From Photobacterium sanctipauli (lineage in GTDB: Bacteria > Pseudomonadota > Gammaproteobacteria > Enterobacterales > Vibrionaceae), in contig NZ_PYMA01000008.1 of the NCBI RefSeq assembly GCF_003026495.1, forward strand, positions 62,001 through 126,000: DNA of 64,000 nt. Reading direction: 5' to 3'. Position numbers and translations under genes: made by a program. The notes below the pieces were generated by a model that was not told where the DNA came from, searched no databases, and saw only the letters and a list, made by a program, of their open reading frames with translations. Below are positions 9,149 through 20,209 of the stretch, piece by piece. The stretch's first letter is position 1. Each line of letters begins with the position of its first letter.

Positions 9149-10075
9149 TTAGTTGTTTGCCTCGCCTTCAACAACGGGCTCGGGTGCTTGCTCTGGGGCA
9201 GGCAGGCTTTGGTTGGCCTCGTTCATTAGCCTGCTCAGTTCAAGCGTGGCAAAGCGGTGCTCGACAAACTCATAGACGTTGCCAGCCAGCGTGAGCTTAT
9301 ACAGCATCAAGGCTGCCGGGTAGTCCTTGTTGTAATGGTAGAGCTTGCCCATATAGAAGTAGGCTTCGGTTAGGCGCTCTGCCAGCATATCGTTGTCTTC
9401 GCTCTCAACCGCGATTTGACGCAGGAACTCGCCTTCAGTGATGTCGTTGAGGTAATAACGAACAATTTGCCAACCCCAATCTTGCTTATCGCTGGCTTCA
9501 AAGCGGTTACGCAACTTCTCCTGCGCCATTTCTGGATCTTGTTCCAGCTCAACCAGGTACAGCCAAATCACCCGGTACGGATCATTGATGTGCTGCTGGT
9601 AATGGGCGTTAAGATCATCAAATGCCAAGGCGTAGCGGCCACCGTAGTACAAGGCAATCCCGCGATTGCGCTGGGCAAAAGGATGGCGGACATTCAATTC
9701 CAGCGTCGAGTCAAACGCTTCATAGGCGGCATCGAAATGGGCACTCTGGGTAAAGTAAACGCCCAGAATATTGAAGACGTCAGGCTGATCGGGCTTGAGC
9801 GACAATGACTGGTTGAAGTCCAATCGCGCCAAGTCACGCAACCCCAAGCTATCGTGCAACAGGCCGCGCTCGTAATACACCTGGGCAAGCGTCTGATTAT
9901 CGAGATCATCACGCTTTAATAACTGGTCAATACGAGCCAACTGGATCTGCTGCTGGATCGTCGGCTGGAAAGGCACAGCCATAGGCGGCTGGGTCCATTG
10001 GGAATTGGGTGATGAGCAACCAGCCAGCATCATGGCCAATGCCAGGCAAGCAATTTTTATCCTGTTTGCAAACAA
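9149..10075 (-). CDS. nlpI: Outer-membrane lipoprotein NlpI (TPR adaptor)
   Basis: NlpI is a TPR-containing lipoprotein that scaffolds peptidoglycan hydrolases and delivers MepS to the Prc protease. I chose the TTG start at 10075 because AGGGAG lies 7 nt upstream and it gives a normal lipoprotein signal ending in the lipobox LAGC (Cys20); the frame is open to an ATG at 10147, which would add an unusual charged 24-residue extension. The body matches NlpI (YERGLLHDSLGLRDLARLDFNQ, FDAAYEAFDSTLELN, NRGIALYYGGRYALAFDDL), with TPR motifs at about residues 65-200. It lies downstream of pnp, as in E. coli. Confidence 0.92.
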   Translation of the reverse strand: MFANRIKIACLALAMMLAGCSSPNSQWTQPPMAVPFQPTIQQQIQLARIDQLLKRDDLDNQTLAQVYYERGLLHDSLGLRDLARLDFNQSLSLKPDQPDVFNILGVYFTQSAHFDAAYEAFDSTLELNVRHPFAQRNRGIALYYGGRYALAFDDLNAHYQQHINDPYRVIWLYLVELEQDPEMAQEKLRNRFEASDKQDWGWQIVRYYLNDITEGEFLRQIAVESEDNDMLAERLTEAYFYMGKLYHYNKDYPAALMLYKLTLAGNVYEFVEHRFATLELSRLMNEANQSLPAPEQAPEPVVEGEANN

Positions 10076-10172
10076 TGCAATTCTCCCTAGGGTGGATACG
10101 ACGGACTGTGTATGTCTATCTCTAGCATATACCATTCGGGCCATCATAATGGCGTGGTAATGCGAATAGCAA

Positions 10173-10196
10173 TAAAAAAAGGGGCTGAATAGCCCC
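10173..10196 (-). terminator. Intrinsic terminator after pnp
   Basis: GGGGCT / AGCCCC arms at 10181-10196 with a GAAT loop are followed on the minus strand by seven U, 28 nt after the pnp stop. Confidence 0.88.
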
Positions 10197-10223
10197 TTTA
10201 TATCATGCTTTTAGAAAAAAGAC

Positions 10224-12347
10224 TTATGCTTCTGGCTTCGCGTCGCCAGCGGGTGCTGGGTTCTGCTCTGCCTGTGCTTCTTTCATACTTAGACGGATAC
10301 GGCCCTGACGGTCGATCTCAAGTACTTTAACCTGTACTTCCTGACCCATTTCTAGGTGGTCAGCCACTTTCTCGATGCGCTCCTGAGAGATCTGAGAAAT
10401 GTGTACTAGGCCTTCCTTCGCACCGATAACAGATACGAACGCACCGAAGTCAACGATACGCATTACTTTACCTGTGTAGATACGGCCAACTTCAACGTCG
10501 GCAGTGATCTCTTCGATACGGCGGATAGCTTCTTTCGCAGCAGTACCTTCGGTTGCAGCGATCTTCACTGTACCGTCGTCTTCGATTTCGATAGTTGTAC
10601 CCGTTTCTTCAGTTAGAGCACGGATAACTGCACCACCCTTACCGATAACATCTTTGATCTTCTCTGGGTTGATCTTCAATGTGTGGATACGTGGCGCGAA
10701 CTCAGAAATCTCTTCGCGAGGTGCGTTGATTGCTTCGTCCATCACGCCAAGGATGTGCGTACGCGCACCTTTCGCTTGGTTTAGTGCAATCTGCATGATT
10801 TCTTTAGTGATACCTTCGATCTTGATATCCATCTGCAGTGCAGTGATACCGTCTTCAGTACCCGCTACTTTGAAGTCCATGTCGCCTAGGTGGTCTTCGT
10901 CACCCAGGATGTCAGAAAGAACTACGAAGTCGTCGCCTTCTTTAACAAGACCCATTGCGATACCCGCAACAGATGCCTTGATTGGCACACCAGCGTCCAT
11001 AAGGGCTAGAGAAGTACCACATACAGAAGCCATTGAAGATGAACCGTTAGATTCAGTGATTTCCGATACTACACGTACTGTGTATGGGAATTCGTCAACA
11101 GAAGGCATTACCGCTGCAATACCACGCTTAGCTAGCTTACCGTGGCCGATTTCACGACGCTTAGGTGAACCAACAAAGCCAGTCTCACCCACACAGTATG
11201 GAGGGAAGTTGTAGTGCAGTAGGAAGTGGTCTTTACGCTCACCAGTTAGCTCGTCGATGATCTGAGCATCGCGCTGAGTACCAAGCGTAGCGGTAACTAG
11301 CGCCTGAGTCTCACCACGGGTAAATAGTGAAGAACCGTGAGTACGTGGCAATACGCCAGTGCGTACGTCTAGGGCACGAACCATGTCTTTTTCACGGCCG
11401 TCGATACGTGGGTTGCCAGCAATGATGCGGCTACGTACAACGTTTTTCTCTAGCGAACCAAGCATGCCGCGGATTTCGCGCTCATCCAATGTTTCGTCTT
11501 GTGCAAGAAGCGCTTCAACCGCTTCGTTCTTGATAACGCCAACTTGCTCGTAACGCGCCATTTTTTCAGTGATCTGGTACGCTTCAGTCAGGCGAGCTTC
11601 TGCAAGTTCTGCAATGCGAGCCTTAAGCTCGGTGTTCACTGCAGGCGCTTCCCATTCCCATGCTGGAGTAGCAACTTCAGCTGCGAATTCGTTGATTGCG
11701 TTGATAACAACTTGCTGCTGGTCGTGACCGTAAACAACAGCTTGTAGCATCTGCTCTTCAGACAGGCGGTCAGCTTCTGACTCAACCATTAGTACTGCGC
11801 TTTCAGTACCTGCAACAACAAGGTCTAGCTTGCTTTCTTCAAGCTCAGTGTTGCTTGGGTTAAGCACGAACTGGTCGTTAACGTAACCTACGCGTGCTGC
11901 ACCGATTGGACCGTTGAACGGGATACCAGAAATTGCAAGCGCTGCAGAAGTACCGATCATAGTCACGATGTCAGGCTGTACGTCTGGGTTCACAGAAACC
12001 ACAGTGGCGATAACCTGTACTTCGTTTTTGAATGCATCTGGGAATAGCGGACGAATTGGACGGTCAATCAGACGGGCTGTTAGTGTTTCGCCTTCAGATG
12101 GACGACCTTCACGCTTGAAGAAACCACCAGGGATTTTACCTGCAGCGTAAGTACGCTCTTGGTAGTTTACCGTTAGCGGGAAGAAGTCTTGACCTTCGAC
12201 AGCTTCTTTCTTACCAACCACAGAAACGAATACAGATGTATCGTCCATGCTAACCATAACAGCAGCGGTCGCCTGACGCGCCATAACACCAGTTTCGATG
12301 GTAACCGTGTGGTTACCGTACTGGAAAGTCTTTACGATAGGATTCAC
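10224..12347 (-). CDS. pnp: Polyribonucleotide nucleotidyltransferase (PNPase)
   Basis: PNPase degrades RNA 3' to 5' by phosphorolysis and is a degradosome component. The start is GTG at 12347, with AAGGAA 6 nt upstream, giving 707 aa beginning [11 protein letters not shown] as in the family; the frame stays open to 12419 but that extension is not conserved. Order: two RNase PH domains with the helical linker, then KH (about 555-615, [16 protein letters not shown]) and S1 (about 620-690, [17 protein letters not shown]). rpsO lies upstream. The leader contains a long hairpin, noted separately. Confidence 0.97.
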   Translation of the reverse strand: MNPIVKTFQYGNHTVTIETGVMARQATAAVMVSMDDTSVFVSVVGKKEAVEGQDFFPLTVNYQERTYAAGKIPGGFFKREGRPSEGETLTARLIDRPIRPLFPDAFKNEVQVIATVVSVNPDVQPDIVTMIGTSAALAISGIPFNGPIGAARVGYVNDQFVLNPSNTELEESKLDLVVAGTESAVLMVESEADRLSEEQMLQAVVYGHDQQQVVINAINEFAAEVATPAWEWEAPAVNTELKARIAELAEARLTEAYQITEKMARYEQVGVIKNEAVEALLAQDETLDEREIRGMLGSLEKNVVRSRIIAGNPRIDGREKDMVRALDVRTGVLPRTHGSSLFTRGETQALVTATLGTQRDAQIIDELTGERKDHFLLHYNFPPYCVGETGFVGSPKRREIGHGKLAKRGIAAVMPSVDEFPYTVRVVSEITESNGSSSMASVCGTSLALMDAGVPIKASVAGIAMGLVKEGDDFVVLSDILGDEDHLGDMDFKVAGTEDGITALQMDIKIEGITKEIMQIALNQAKGARTHILGVMDEAINAPREEISEFAPRIHTLKINPEKIKDVIGKGGAVIRALTEETGTTIEIEDDGTVKIAATEGTAAKEAIRRIEEITADVEVGRIYTGKVMRIVDFGAFVSVIGAKEGLVHISQISQERIEKVADHLEMGQEVQVKVLEIDRQGRIRLSMKEAQAEQNPAPAGDAKPEA

Positions 12348-12452
12348 GTGAATTTCCTTAATATTATTCCGCTTTCTATTTGCGCCGTTAAGTATATCTG
12401 ACACAAGGAAAAGCGTCATGTGATGAAAGGCACTTTAGCGTAATTTCACGTA

Positions 12453-12503
12453 TCGCGACTAATGAAAATTCCCTCTTTGAGGACGAACTGTCATTAGCCG
12501 CGA
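12453..12503 (-). promoter_or_regulatory. Long hairpin in the pnp leader (RNase III type)
   Basis: TCGCGACTAATGA (12453-12465) pairs with TCATTAGCCGCGA (12491-12503), 12 of 13 plus one G-U in RNA. An inner CCTC/GAGG hairpin extends it. It lies about 105 nt before the pnp start. In E. coli, RNase III cuts a leader stem here and PNPase then represses its own synthesis; the same logic is inferred. Confidence 0.6.
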
Positions 12504-12551
12504 CCTGAAGGTCGACGAAAACGACTCGTGTTATTACAAACTGAGGTGCGC

Positions 12552-12584
12552 TAATAAAAAGAAAGGAGCCATTCGGCTCCTTTC
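12552..12584 (-). terminator. Intrinsic terminator after rpsO
   Basis: Ten-bp arms GAAAGGAGCC / GGCTCCTTTC with an ATTC loop at 12561-12584 are followed on the minus strand by TTTTTATT. It partly separates rpsO from pnp. Confidence 0.88.
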
Positions 12585-12595
12585 AGAAAGCAATC

Positions 12596-12865
12596 TTAGC
12601 GACGTAGGCCTAGACGCTTGATTAGGTCTTGGTAGCGATCTAGGTTCTTACCTTTTAGGTAGTCTAGAAGCTTACGACGACGAGAAACCATGCGTAGTAG
12701 ACCGCGACGGCTGTGGTGGTCGTGCTTGTGGTTAGCAAAGTGACCTTGAAGGTGGTTGATCTGTGCTGTTAGCAAAGCAACCTGAACTTCAGGAGAACCA
12801 GTGTCGTTTTCGCACTGCGCGTATTCAGCAACGATTGCTGCTTTAGTTTCTGCATTCAGAGACAT
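12596..12865 (-). CDS. rpsO: 30S ribosomal protein S15
   Basis: S15 binds 16S rRNA early in small-subunit assembly. It is 89 aa, the standard length, with the conserved [23 protein letters not shown] core. A sigma70-like promoter lies upstream and a terminator follows directly. Codon use is strongly biased to the preferred set, as for a highly expressed gene. Confidence 0.98.
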   Translation of the reverse strand: MSLNAETKAAIVAEYAQCENDTGSPEVQVALLTAQINHLQGHFANHKHDHHSRRGLLRMVSRRRKLLDYLKGKNLDRYQDLIKRLGLRR

Positions 12866-12939
12866 AACTCATTCCTAATACAAAGATGTTTCTAATTTGT
12901 GCCAGCCAATCTCTGATTCAGCCGACACCCGAGCCGCGG

Positions 12940-12968
12940 ATTATACGTGTAGGCCGCCATGACTACAA
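12940..12968 (-). promoter_or_regulatory. Sigma70-type promoter of rpsO
   Basis: On the minus strand TTGTAG and a perfect TATAAT are 17 nt apart. The start of transcription would be near 12933, about 65 nt before the rpsO ATG. Confidence 0.7.
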
Positions 12969-12995
12969 GCGAATATTGGGTAGAAAAGCACCTGA

Positions 12996-13029
12996 AATAA
13001 AAGAACCGAATACCACTGGGTGTATTCGG
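12996..13029 (-). terminator. Intrinsic terminator after truB
   Basis: CCGAATAC (13006-13013) pairs with GTATTCGG (13022-13029); on the minus strand the hairpin is followed by TTCTTTTATTT. It ends the rimP-to-truB operon. Confidence 0.75.
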
Positions 13030-13078
13030 CTCTAGCATTTAGCAAAAAGGCATTTCAGTTCAAACTGTTAGGTACAGA

Positions 13079-14029
13079 TTATTGCTGGGTCTGCTTATTC
13101 GCCATCACACGCTTCGGTGCCAGCATGCCGTCTTGGTCGATCACACCCACGCCAATGAACTCTTTCTGCTCGGCAACGGTGATGCGAACCAAGGTACCTT
13201 CGGCAGGCACGCGGCCAGCTTGTACCGGGTTGCCGTTAAGGATATACACGGCCAGCGCCGGGGTAATATTCACTTCAGGCAGATCCTGCACCGCCGTATC
13301 AGTTGGCAGCAGCAACGGGTCCAATAGCTCAGAAGGCGAAATGTCTTGCTCCTTTGCCTGCTCAAGCAAAGCTTCAAGCTGCTCGATGGTCACCATGCGC
13401 GCCATCGGGAAGTTTGAAACACCGGTACGACGCAAGTAAGTCACGTGGGCACCGCAGCCTAACATCTCGCCAAGATCGTCAACGATGGTACGGATGTACG
13501 TGCCTTTTGACACGTGCAGTTCCATTTCCACTTCGTTATCACTAAAGCGCAGCAGCTCAACCGAATAAACCGTGATTTTGCGCGATTCGCGTGGGACTTC
13601 AATCCCCTCACGCGCGTATTCGTAGAGCTTACGGCCTTGGTATTTCAATGCCGAGTACATCGACGGAATTTGGTCTGTCGTACCACGGAACTTGGCAATA
13701 CAGCGCTCAAGCTGACCGCGATCCACTTTGACTTCACGCGTTTCAACCACTTCGCCGTCAGAGTCGGAGGTGTCAGTACGCTCCCCCAACTTGGCGATCA
13801 CGCGGTAGCGCTTGTCTGAATCGAGCAAGAACTGTGAGAACTTGGTACCCTCACCGAAACAAATCGGCAGCATGCCCGTCGCTAAAGGATCCAATGCGCC
13901 TGTATGACCGGCTTTTTGGGCAAAAAAGATACGCTTCACTTTTTGCAGCGTATCGTTTGAGCTGATACCCGTTGGCTTATCTACCAGGATAACACCGTCA
14001 ATAGGACGGCCCTTACGACGACGTGCCAT
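13079..14029 (-). CDS. truB: tRNA pseudouridine-55 synthase
   Basis: TruB makes pseudouridine 55 in the T-loop of tRNAs. It is 316 aa. The catalytic motif [15 protein letters not shown] places the nucleophile at D47. [14 protein letters not shown] and [14 protein letters not shown] are also typical. It starts 3 nt after the rbfA stop and is the last gene of the nusA operon. Confidence 0.97.
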   Translation of the reverse strand: MARRRKGRPIDGVILVDKPTGISSNDTLQKVKRIFFAQKAGHTGALDPLATGMLPICFGEGTKFSQFLLDSDKRYRVIAKLGERTDTSDSDGEVVETREVKVDRGQLERCIAKFRGTTDQIPSMYSALKYQGRKLYEYAREGIEVPRESRKITVYSVELLRFSDNEVEMELHVSKGTYIRTIVDDLGEMLGCGAHVTYLRRTGVSNFPMARMVTIEQLEALLEQAKEQDISPSELLDPLLLPTDTAVQDLPEVNITPALAVYILNGNPVQAGRVPAEGTLVRITVAEQKEFIGVGVIDQDGMLAPKRVMANKQTQQ

Positions 14030-14032
14030 GCC

Positions 14033-14428
14033 TTATTCCTCGCCTTCTGCTTCTTCGTCACCGCGGCGATCTTCATCGTCACGCACGGCTTTAGATACCA
14101 AGTTAGAAATACGCATACCTTCAGTCAAAGACTTGTCGAAGATAAAGTTCAACTCTGGTGTTACACGCAGGCGGATCTGCTTACCAAGCAGCGAGCGGAT
14201 GTAAGGGGCCATTTCGCGCAGGGCTTCTAGGCTACCTTCAGGGGTTTGCTCACCGATAGTCAGGAAAGTGACATACACTTTCGCGTAACCCATATCGCGA
14301 GACACTTCAACGCTTGAAATCGTCGCCATGCCAATGCGCGGGTCTTTTAGTTCGCGCTGTAGGATCACCGCCAACTCTTTTTGTAGCTGCTGCGCAACGC
14401 GCTGGGTGCGGCTAAACTCTTTAGACAT
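14033..14428 (-). CDS. rbfA: 30S ribosome-binding factor A
   Basis: RbfA is a KH-fold 30S maturation factor that acts on 16S rRNA processing and cold adaptation. I use the second of two adjacent ATG codons (14428), giving [16 protein letters not shown] as in the family (131 aa), because the first leaves almost no space after the AGAGG ribosome binding site. The C-terminus is a short acidic tail. A stable UUCG hairpin lies between infB and this gene. Confidence 0.96.
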   Translation of the reverse strand: MSKEFSRTQRVAQQLQKELAVILQRELKDPRIGMATISSVEVSRDMGYAKVYVTFLTIGEQTPEGSLEALREMAPYIRSLLGKQIRLRVTPELNFIFDKSLTEGMRISNLVSKAVRDDEDRRGDEEAEGEE

Positions 14429-14461
14429 CATTCCTCTCTTAGAGAAAACTCTCTTGAAAGA

Positions 14462-14483
14462 ATGGGGAGCCGAAGCTCCCCAT
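14462..14483 (-). terminator. UUCG-loop hairpin between infB and rbfA
   Basis: ATGGGGAGC pairs perfectly with GCTCCCCAT around a UUCG tetraloop in the minus-strand RNA. The following sequence is only TCTTTC, so it is a weak terminator at best. It may instead protect the upstream mRNA or lower rbfA-truB expression. Confidence 0.5.
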
Positions 14484-14521
14484 AAAATTACTTGTTATAA
14501 AACAGCTTGTTGCCCTTGTTA

Positions 14522-17278
14522 TTAGTCAAGAGTACGCTGAATTTCAACAATTTCGTAAACTTCGATCTGGTCACCAACGCGAACATCATTGTAGTTCTTA
14601 ACGCCGATACCACACTCGTAGCCGTTCTTAACTTCTTGTACGTCATCTTTGAAGCGACGTAGTGATTCTAGCTCACCTTCGTAGATAACAACGTTATCAC
14701 GCAGTACGCGGATTGGGTTGCTACGCTTAATGATACCTTCCGTTACCATACAGCCCGCGATAGCACCAATCTTAGGTGACTTGAACACATCACGAACTTC
14801 AGCAAGACCGATGATCTCCTGCTTGAATTCAGGAGAAAGCATACCGCCCATTGCCGCTTTCACTTCGTCAATCAGCTGGTAGATGATTGAGTAGTAGCGT
14901 AGGTCTAGGTTCTCGGTATCAACTGTACGACGAGCTGATGCATCAGCACGAACGTTGAAGCCAAGGATGATAGCGTTAGATGCTGCTGCAAGTACTGCGT
15001 CAGTTTCTGTGATACCACCTACACCAGAACCAACGATGTTAACTTTAACTTCGTCAGTAGACAGCTTGCGTAGTGAGTCAGCAATCGCTTCTACAGAACC
15101 CTGTACGTCTGCTTTCAGTACCACGTTAAGTTCAGCAACTTCGCCTGCCGCCATGTTAGAGAACATGTTCTCTAGTTTCGCTTTCTGCTGGCGAGCCAGT
15201 TTCACGTCACGGAATTTACCCTGACGGTATAGTGCTACTTCACGTGCTTTACGCTCGTCACGAACAACAGTGGCTTCGTCACCAGAAGAAGGCACACCAG
15301 AAAGACCTAGGATCTCAACTGGGATAGACGGGCCTGCAGTTTCGATTTCTTTACCAAGCTCATCGCGCATTGCACGAACACGACCGTGCTCAAGGCCACA
15401 AAGAACGATATCGCCCTTACGTAGCGTACCTTCCTGAACAAGGACAGTTGCAACTGGACCACGACCTTTATCTAGGCGTGATTCAACAACAACACCCTTC
15501 GCCATGCCTTCAGCAACAGCAGTCAGTTCAAGAACTTCTGCTTGTAGAAGGATAGACTCAAGTAGGCCATCGATGTTGGTACCCTGCTTCGCAGAGATGT
15601 GTACGAAGATGTTCTCGCCGCCCCACTCTTCTGGGATAACGTCGTACTGAGCTAGCTCATTCTTAACGTTGTCTGGGTTTGCATCTTCTTTATCGATCTT
15701 GTTCACAGCAACAATCAGAGGAACGCCTGCCGCTTTCGCGTGCTGGATTGCCTCAACTGTCTGTGGCATCACGCCATCGTCTGCTGCAACAACAAGAACA
15801 ACGATATCTGTCGCCTGAGCACCACGAGCACGCATTGCGGTAAACGCGGCGTGTCCCGGAGTATCAAGGAAGGTGATCATGCCGTTGTCGGTTTCAACGT
15901 GGTATGCACCGATATGCTGGGTAATACCACCCGCTTCGCCCGAAGCAACGTGTGCTTTACGGATGTAGTCAAGTGTTGACGTCTTACCGTGGTCAACGTG
16001 ACCCATAATAGTTACAACCGGCGCACGAGGAACAACAGCTAGGTTCTCGTCACGGTCAGATAGTACCGCTTCTTCCAGCTCGTTCTCTTTGCGTAGGATT
16101 ACCTTGTGACCCATTTCTTCCGCTACAAGTGCAGCAGTTTCTTGGTCGATAACCTGGTTGATGGTTGCCATTGCACCCATCTTCATCATCACTTTGATAA
16201 CTTCAACGCCTTTAACAGACATCTTGTTAGCAAGTTCTGAAACAACGATAGTTTCGCCGATAACAACGTCTTGCTTAGCAACGGTTGCCGTCTTATCGAA
16301 ACCGTGCTGCTGCATTGAGCTAGGCTTGCTCATCTGCTGCTTGCCGCGACCGCGTTGGTTACGACCACCGCGTGCGTTACGATCGTCTTGCTTACCGCCA
16401 GCTTTCTTCTTCTTGCGACGGCGACCGCCTTCTTCTTTGCGATCCTGCTCGTCTTCCGCTGCGCGTGCGTAGCTAGACGTTGTAGTATGGTAGTCTGCTT
16501 TATCCATATTACCTTTTTCCTGGTCAGGTTTTGACCAGTTCTTTTCGTTCATTTCTGCCATTTTGCGTGCCTCTTCTAGCTGACGCTGACTCTCTTCTTC
16601 GGCTTTACGCTTGGCTTCCTCTTCCCGGCGACGTTGGAGCGCCTCGGCTTCTTTCTTAGCCTGTTCATCAGCGGCGGCGCGTTTTGCTTTTTCTTCAGCT
16701 AAACGCTTGTCTTCAGCGTCACGAGATTGCTTATCCTCAGCAACTTGTTCGGCCTTTAGTTCTGCTTCTTGCTTAGCCTTTTCGTCGGCTAAACGCTTTT
16801 CTTCAGCGGCGCGCTGCTCGGCTTGTTCAGCCTCACGCTTCGCCTGCTCTTCTGCTTCACGCTTGGCAGCTTCTTCGGCTGCACGTTGAGCGGCTTCGTC
16901 AGCTTCACGCTTGGCAGTTTCTTCTGCCTGGCGTTTCGCTTCTTCAGCAGCGCGCTGTTCTTCTTCAAGCGCAGAACGTTTGACGTAGGTACGCTTTTTA
17001 CGCACTTCTACCTGAACACTTTTACTTTTGCCGCCAGTACCCGAAACACTTAGCGTGCTTCGAGTTTTACGTTGCAAAGTAAGGCGTGTAGGAGCCTCGC
17101 CAGCACTGCTATCACCACCGTGCTCTTTCTTAAGGTGGGCTAGCAGGGACTGCTTTTCCTGTTGGCTTACGCTTTCTTCAGCTTTCTTGCTGATACCAGC
17201 ATCGGCGAACTGTTGAAGCAAACGGTCAATTGGCGTACCAATTTCCTCGGCTAGTGCTTTAACTGTAACCTCTGACAT
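14522..17278 (-). CDS. infB: Translation initiation factor IF-2
   Basis: IF-2 is the GTPase that delivers fMet-tRNA to the 30S subunit. The protein is 918 aa. An N-terminal IF2N domain (1-50) is followed by a long Ala/Glu/Lys/Arg-rich helix (about 100-245), a basic Arg/Gly stretch (about 285-320), a second IF2N domain, the G domain ([13 protein letters not shown] near 425, [12 protein letters not shown]) and C-terminal beta barrels. Met residues around 240 in front of AEMNEKNW could give a short internal isoform, as known for E. coli, but no clear ribosome binding site was confirmed. It lies 26 nt after nusA. Confidence 0.97.
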   Translation of the reverse strand: MSEVTVKALAEEIGTPIDRLLQQFADAGISKKAEESVSQQEKQSLLAHLKKEHGGDSSAGEAPTRLTLQRKTRSTLSVSGTGGKSKSVQVEVRKKRTYVKRSALEEEQRAAEEAKRQAEETAKREADEAAQRAAEEAAKREAEEQAKREAEQAEQRAAEEKRLADEKAKQEAELKAEQVAEDKQSRDAEDKRLAEEKAKRAAADEQAKKEAEALQRRREEEAKRKAEEESQRQLEEARKMAEMNEKNWSKPDQEKGNMDKADYHTTTSSYARAAEDEQDRKEEGGRRRKKKKAGGKQDDRNARGGRNQRGRGKQQMSKPSSMQQHGFDKTATVAKQDVVIGETIVVSELANKMSVKGVEVIKVMMKMGAMATINQVIDQETAALVAEEMGHKVILRKENELEEAVLSDRDENLAVVPRAPVVTIMGHVDHGKTSTLDYIRKAHVASGEAGGITQHIGAYHVETDNGMITFLDTPGHAAFTAMRARGAQATDIVVLVVAADDGVMPQTVEAIQHAKAAGVPLIVAVNKIDKEDANPDNVKNELAQYDVIPEEWGGENIFVHISAKQGTNIDGLLESILLQAEVLELTAVAEGMAKGVVVESRLDKGRGPVATVLVQEGTLRKGDIVLCGLEHGRVRAMRDELGKEIETAGPSIPVEILGLSGVPSSGDEATVVRDERKAREVALYRQGKFRDVKLARQQKAKLENMFSNMAAGEVAELNVVLKADVQGSVEAIADSLRKLSTDEVKVNIVGSGVGGITETDAVLAAASNAIILGFNVRADASARRTVDTENLDLRYYSIIYQLIDEVKAAMGGMLSPEFKQEIIGLAEVRDVFKSPKIGAIAGCMVTEGIIKRSNPIRVLRDNVVIYEGELESLRRFKDDVQEVKNGYECGIGVKNYNDVRVGDQIEVYEIVEIQRTLD

Positions 17279-17304
17279 GCTGCTTCTCCCTTGCGTATAA
17301 AATT

Positions 17305-18792
17305 TTATGCTTCGTCACTGAACCAGCAAATGTTACGAGCAGCCATGATCAGCTCACCCGCTTTAGCTTCGTCGATACCTTCGATGTCAGTAAGATCGTC
17401 GGTAGCTTGGTCTGCTAGGTCTTCCAGTGTCGCAACACCTTTTGCAGCCAGTTTGAACGCAAGCTCACGCTCTAGGCCGTCAAGACCTAGTAGGTCTTCT
17501 GCCGGTTCAACGCCTTCAAAAGATTCTTCCTGAGCAAGAGCTAGGGTAGTCAGTGCTTCTTTAGCACGGTTACGAAGTTCGTCTACCGTGTCTTCATCAA
17601 GACCGTCGATTGCCATCAGCTCAGCAACAGGCACGTAAGCAATTTCTTCTAGTGTCGTGAAGCCTTCTTCAACAAGTACTGTTGCGAAGTCTGCATCGAT
17701 GTCTAGGTGCTTAGAGAAAACCTCAATTGACTCTTGCGCTTCTTCCTGGTGCTTCTTCTGTAGATCTTCTACTGTCATTACATTCAGTTCCCAGCCAGTT
17801 AGCTGAGACGCTAGGCGAATGTTCTGACCACTACGGCCGATTGCCTGAGCAAGGTTGTCCTTCTCAACAGCAATATCCATAGTGTGGTTGTCTTCATCAA
17901 CGATGATAGAGCTAACTTCAGCTGGTGCCATTGCGTTGATAACGAACTGAGCTGGGTTTTCGTCCCAAAGTACGATATCGATACGCTCGCCGCCAAGCTC
18001 GCCAGAAACAGCCTGAACACGTGCGCCGCGCATACCAACACATGCACCAACAGGGTCGATACGCTTGTCGTTAGTCTTCACTGCGATTTTCGCACGAGAA
18101 CCTGGATCGCGAGCCGCGCCCATTAGTTCAATCATCTCTTCGCCGATTTCTGGCACTTCAATGCGGAATAGTTCAGACAGCATCTCTGGCTTAGAGCGAG
18201 TCATGAACAACTGGAAACCACGCGCTTCAGGGCGAACTGCATATAGCAGACCACGAACACGGTCACCCGGGCGGAAGTTTTCGCGAGGCAGCTGGTCATC
18301 ACGCTGGATAACAGCTTCAGCATTGTTACCAAGGTCAATGATAACAGCATCACGGTTAACTTTCTTGACCACACCAGTGATTAGCTCACCTTCGTTGTCA
18401 ATAAACTGTTCAACGATCTGCGCGCGCTCGGCTTCACGTACCTTCTGTACGATTACCTGCTTCGCCGTTTGCGTAGTGATACGGTCAAACGTAACAGATT
18501 CGATCTGATCTTCGATGTAGCCATCAAGCTCGATAGTTTCGTCATCGAACTTGGCCGCTTCCAAAGTAATTTCCAGCGTAGGCTGAGTTACTTCTTCAAC
18601 AGCTTTCCAACGACGGAACGTTTCAAATTCGCCAGTTTTACGGTCGATTTCTACACGAACTTCAATTTCTGCTTCGTATTTTTTCTTTGTTGCTGTTGCT
18701 AGTGCAATCTCAAGTGCTTCGAAGATACGCTCACGAGGAACAGCTTTTTCGTTGGATACCGCTTCAACGACAGCCAAGATTTCTTTGTTCAT
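17305..18792 (-). CDS. nusA: Transcription termination/antitermination factor NusA
   Basis: NusA binds RNA polymerase and modulates pausing, termination and antitermination. It is 495 aa, with an N-terminal polymerase-binding domain, S1 (about 135-200), two KH domains (about 230-345) and two C-terminal acidic repeats (about 360-495) as in enterobacterial NusA. It lies 22 nt after rimP and 26 nt before infB, so they are one operon. Confidence 0.98.
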   Translation of the reverse strand: MNKEILAVVEAVSNEKAVPRERIFEALEIALATATKKKYEAEIEVRVEIDRKTGEFETFRRWKAVEEVTQPTLEITLEAAKFDDETIELDGYIEDQIESVTFDRITTQTAKQVIVQKVREAERAQIVEQFIDNEGELITGVVKKVNRDAVIIDLGNNAEAVIQRDDQLPRENFRPGDRVRGLLYAVRPEARGFQLFMTRSKPEMLSELFRIEVPEIGEEMIELMGAARDPGSRAKIAVKTNDKRIDPVGACVGMRGARVQAVSGELGGERIDIVLWDENPAQFVINAMAPAEVSSIIVDEDNHTMDIAVEKDNLAQAIGRSGQNIRLASQLTGWELNVMTVEDLQKKHQEEAQESIEVFSKHLDIDADFATVLVEEGFTTLEEIAYVPVAELMAIDGLDEDTVDELRNRAKEALTTLALAQEESFEGVEPAEDLLGLDGLERELAFKLAAKGVATLEDLADQATDDLTDIEGIDEAKAGELIMAARNICWFSDEA

Positions 18793-18814
18793 TTCTAATG
18801 CCCCAATTTAGCGG

Positions 18815-19270
18815 TTAGAATTTTGGAACCAGGTTGGCCTTGGAAATATTGCTCAGTGCAAATGTTTCTTCATTGCCATCAACTTTTAGCGTGACTAGCT
18901 CGCCGTCAACGGCAATGATGTCACCTTTCCACTTACGACGGTTGCCCATCGCCATTTTCAACACTAGGCTGACCTCGTGGCCAATAAACTGTTGGTAATG
19001 CGCGGCTTTAAATAGCGGCCTTTCTAGACCAGGGGAAGACACCTCCAGGTTGTAAGCAACCGTGATTGGATCTTCAACATCCATCACCGCACTGATCTGG
19101 CGGCTAACTTCGGCACAATCATCAACGTTAATCCCGTTTTCATGATCAATGAACACACGTAGTGTCGAGTGCTCACCGGCGCGAATAAATTCCAAACCCA
19201 CTAGCTCGTAGCCTGTTGCCGTTACCGGCGCCTCAAGCAGTTCGGTCAATTGCATCTCTAAAGCTGTCAA
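18815..19270 (-). CDS. rimP: Ribosome maturation factor RimP
   Basis: RimP assists 30S assembly. It is 151 aa and collinear with E. coli RimP ([51 protein letters not shown]). The start is a TTG at 19270, with a G-rich ribosome binding site 5 nt upstream. It follows a terminator-like hairpin that separates it from the tRNA genes. Confidence 0.95.
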   Translation of the reverse strand: MTALEMQLTELLEAPVTATGYELVGLEFIRAGEHSTLRVFIDHENGINVDDCAEVSRQISAVMDVEDPITVAYNLEVSSPGLERPLFKAAHYQQFIGHEVSLVLKMAMGNRRKWKGDIIAVDGELVTLKVDGNEETFALSNISKANLVPKF

Positions 19271-19287
19271 AACAACCCCCCGGAAAC

Positions 19288-19308
19288 AAAAAAAGGGCTA
19301 TAAAGCCC
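19288..19308 (-). terminator. Terminator/attenuator between tRNA genes and rimP
   Basis: GGGCT / AGCCC arms with a 4-nt loop are followed on the minus strand by seven U, only 18 nt before the rimP start. It could attenuate read-through from the tRNA unit into the rimP-nusA operon. Confidence 0.75.
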
Positions 19309-19341
19309 AGTAGATACCTGAATGGTCATGTTTCAGATAAT

Positions 19342-19368
19342 AAAAAACCCCGAATTACGGGGTTTTTT
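19342..19368. terminator. Strong terminator downstream of tRNA-fMet
   Basis: CCCCG / CGGGG with a 5-nt loop is flanked by six A and six T, so it works on either strand. With the hairpin at 19288-19308 it forms a tandem terminator. Confidence 0.88.
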
Positions 19369-19451
19369 ATCACTGGACCCTGATTATCACAACACTGAGC
19401 TGTGATAGAAAAAACTGACGTCCTTAATAGGATAGTCGCTTTTTCGGAAAG

Positions 19452-19528
<77 letters not shown>

Positions 19529-19586
19529 TCCGTAATCTGAAGGCGATTATATCGCTCAGATGTTACTCTTTCAAGTAACAGAATAA

Positions 19587-19671
19587 TGGTGCCGAGAAGG
19601 GGACTTGAACCCCTACACCTTGCGGCACTAGCACCTCATGCTAGCGTGTCTACCAATTTCACCATCTCGGC
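19587..19671 (-). tRNA. tRNA-Leu (GAG)
   Basis: This is an 85-nt class II tRNA with a long variable arm, an encoded CCA and anticodon GAG in GCATGAGGTGC (plus-strand 19635-19637). It lies 12 nt after the secG stop and is probably cut from the secG transcript, as leuU is in E. coli. A short TGTTACT/AGTAACA hairpin separates it from tRNA-fMet. Confidence 0.96.
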
Positions 19672-19682
19672 TAAATCTTTAA

Positions 19683-20015
19683 TTACTGAGGAATATCACT
19701 GTTTGCAGGTACATTCTCAGTTGGTTCTGCAACTTGCTCAGTCGCTGGGGCGCTTAGGTCTTCCCAACCACTGGTTTGGTTTGCATCTTTCGCGCTCATG
19801 TTACCTAGAACAAGGCTAATAACGAAAAACACAGTTGCAAAAATTGCAGTCATTCGGGTTAGAAAGTTTCCAGAGCCGCTCGCGCCAAACAGGGTTCCTG
19901 ATGCGCCAGCCCCAAATGAAGCTCCCATATCTGCGCCTTTACCTTGTTGAACCAAAACTAGGCCAATTACACCAAGCGCAGCCAACAGATAAATCACAAG
20001 TAGAATTTCGTACAT
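19683..20015 (-). CDS. secG: Protein-export membrane protein SecG
   Basis: SecG is the small accessory subunit of the SecYEG translocon. It is 110 aa with two membrane segments (about 3-23 and 52-72) joined by the conserved loop QQGKGADMGASFGAGASGTLFG. ATG at 20015 with AGGTGG upstream is preferred over an in-frame GTG three codons earlier. The tail is acidic and variable. Confidence 0.96.
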   Translation of the reverse strand: MYEILLVIYLLAALGVIGLVLVQQGKGADMGASFGAGASGTLFGASGSGNFLTRMTAIFATVFFVISLVLGNMSAKDANQTSGWEDLSAPATEQVAEPTENVPANSDIPQ

Positions 20016-20209
20016 GGGTTCCACCTATGGTTAAGTTGTTGTGCCGGCTTTGCTTTAGCAGTGCCAGCGCACTCCTTTATCAGGAGCGGAATGAATACTA
20101 GCGAAAGCCATCTTGACTGACAAGTAAAATTTGGATGAAAAACCCTATTTGTGAATTACTTGTCCAAGATTTAAACAAAGCCGACGTTAAGTTTCGGATT
20201 TTATGCCGT

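Noticed and set aside
10504..11214. 236-aa plus-strand ORF over pnp
   Set aside because: It is antisense to conserved PNPase and has a Ser/Ile-rich composition typical of a reverse-frame shadow.
16550..16990. Repetitive antisense ORFs over the Ala/Glu/Lys helix of infB
   Set aside because: They are shadows of the low-complexity IF-2 linker, not a separate repeat protein or tandem DNA repeat.
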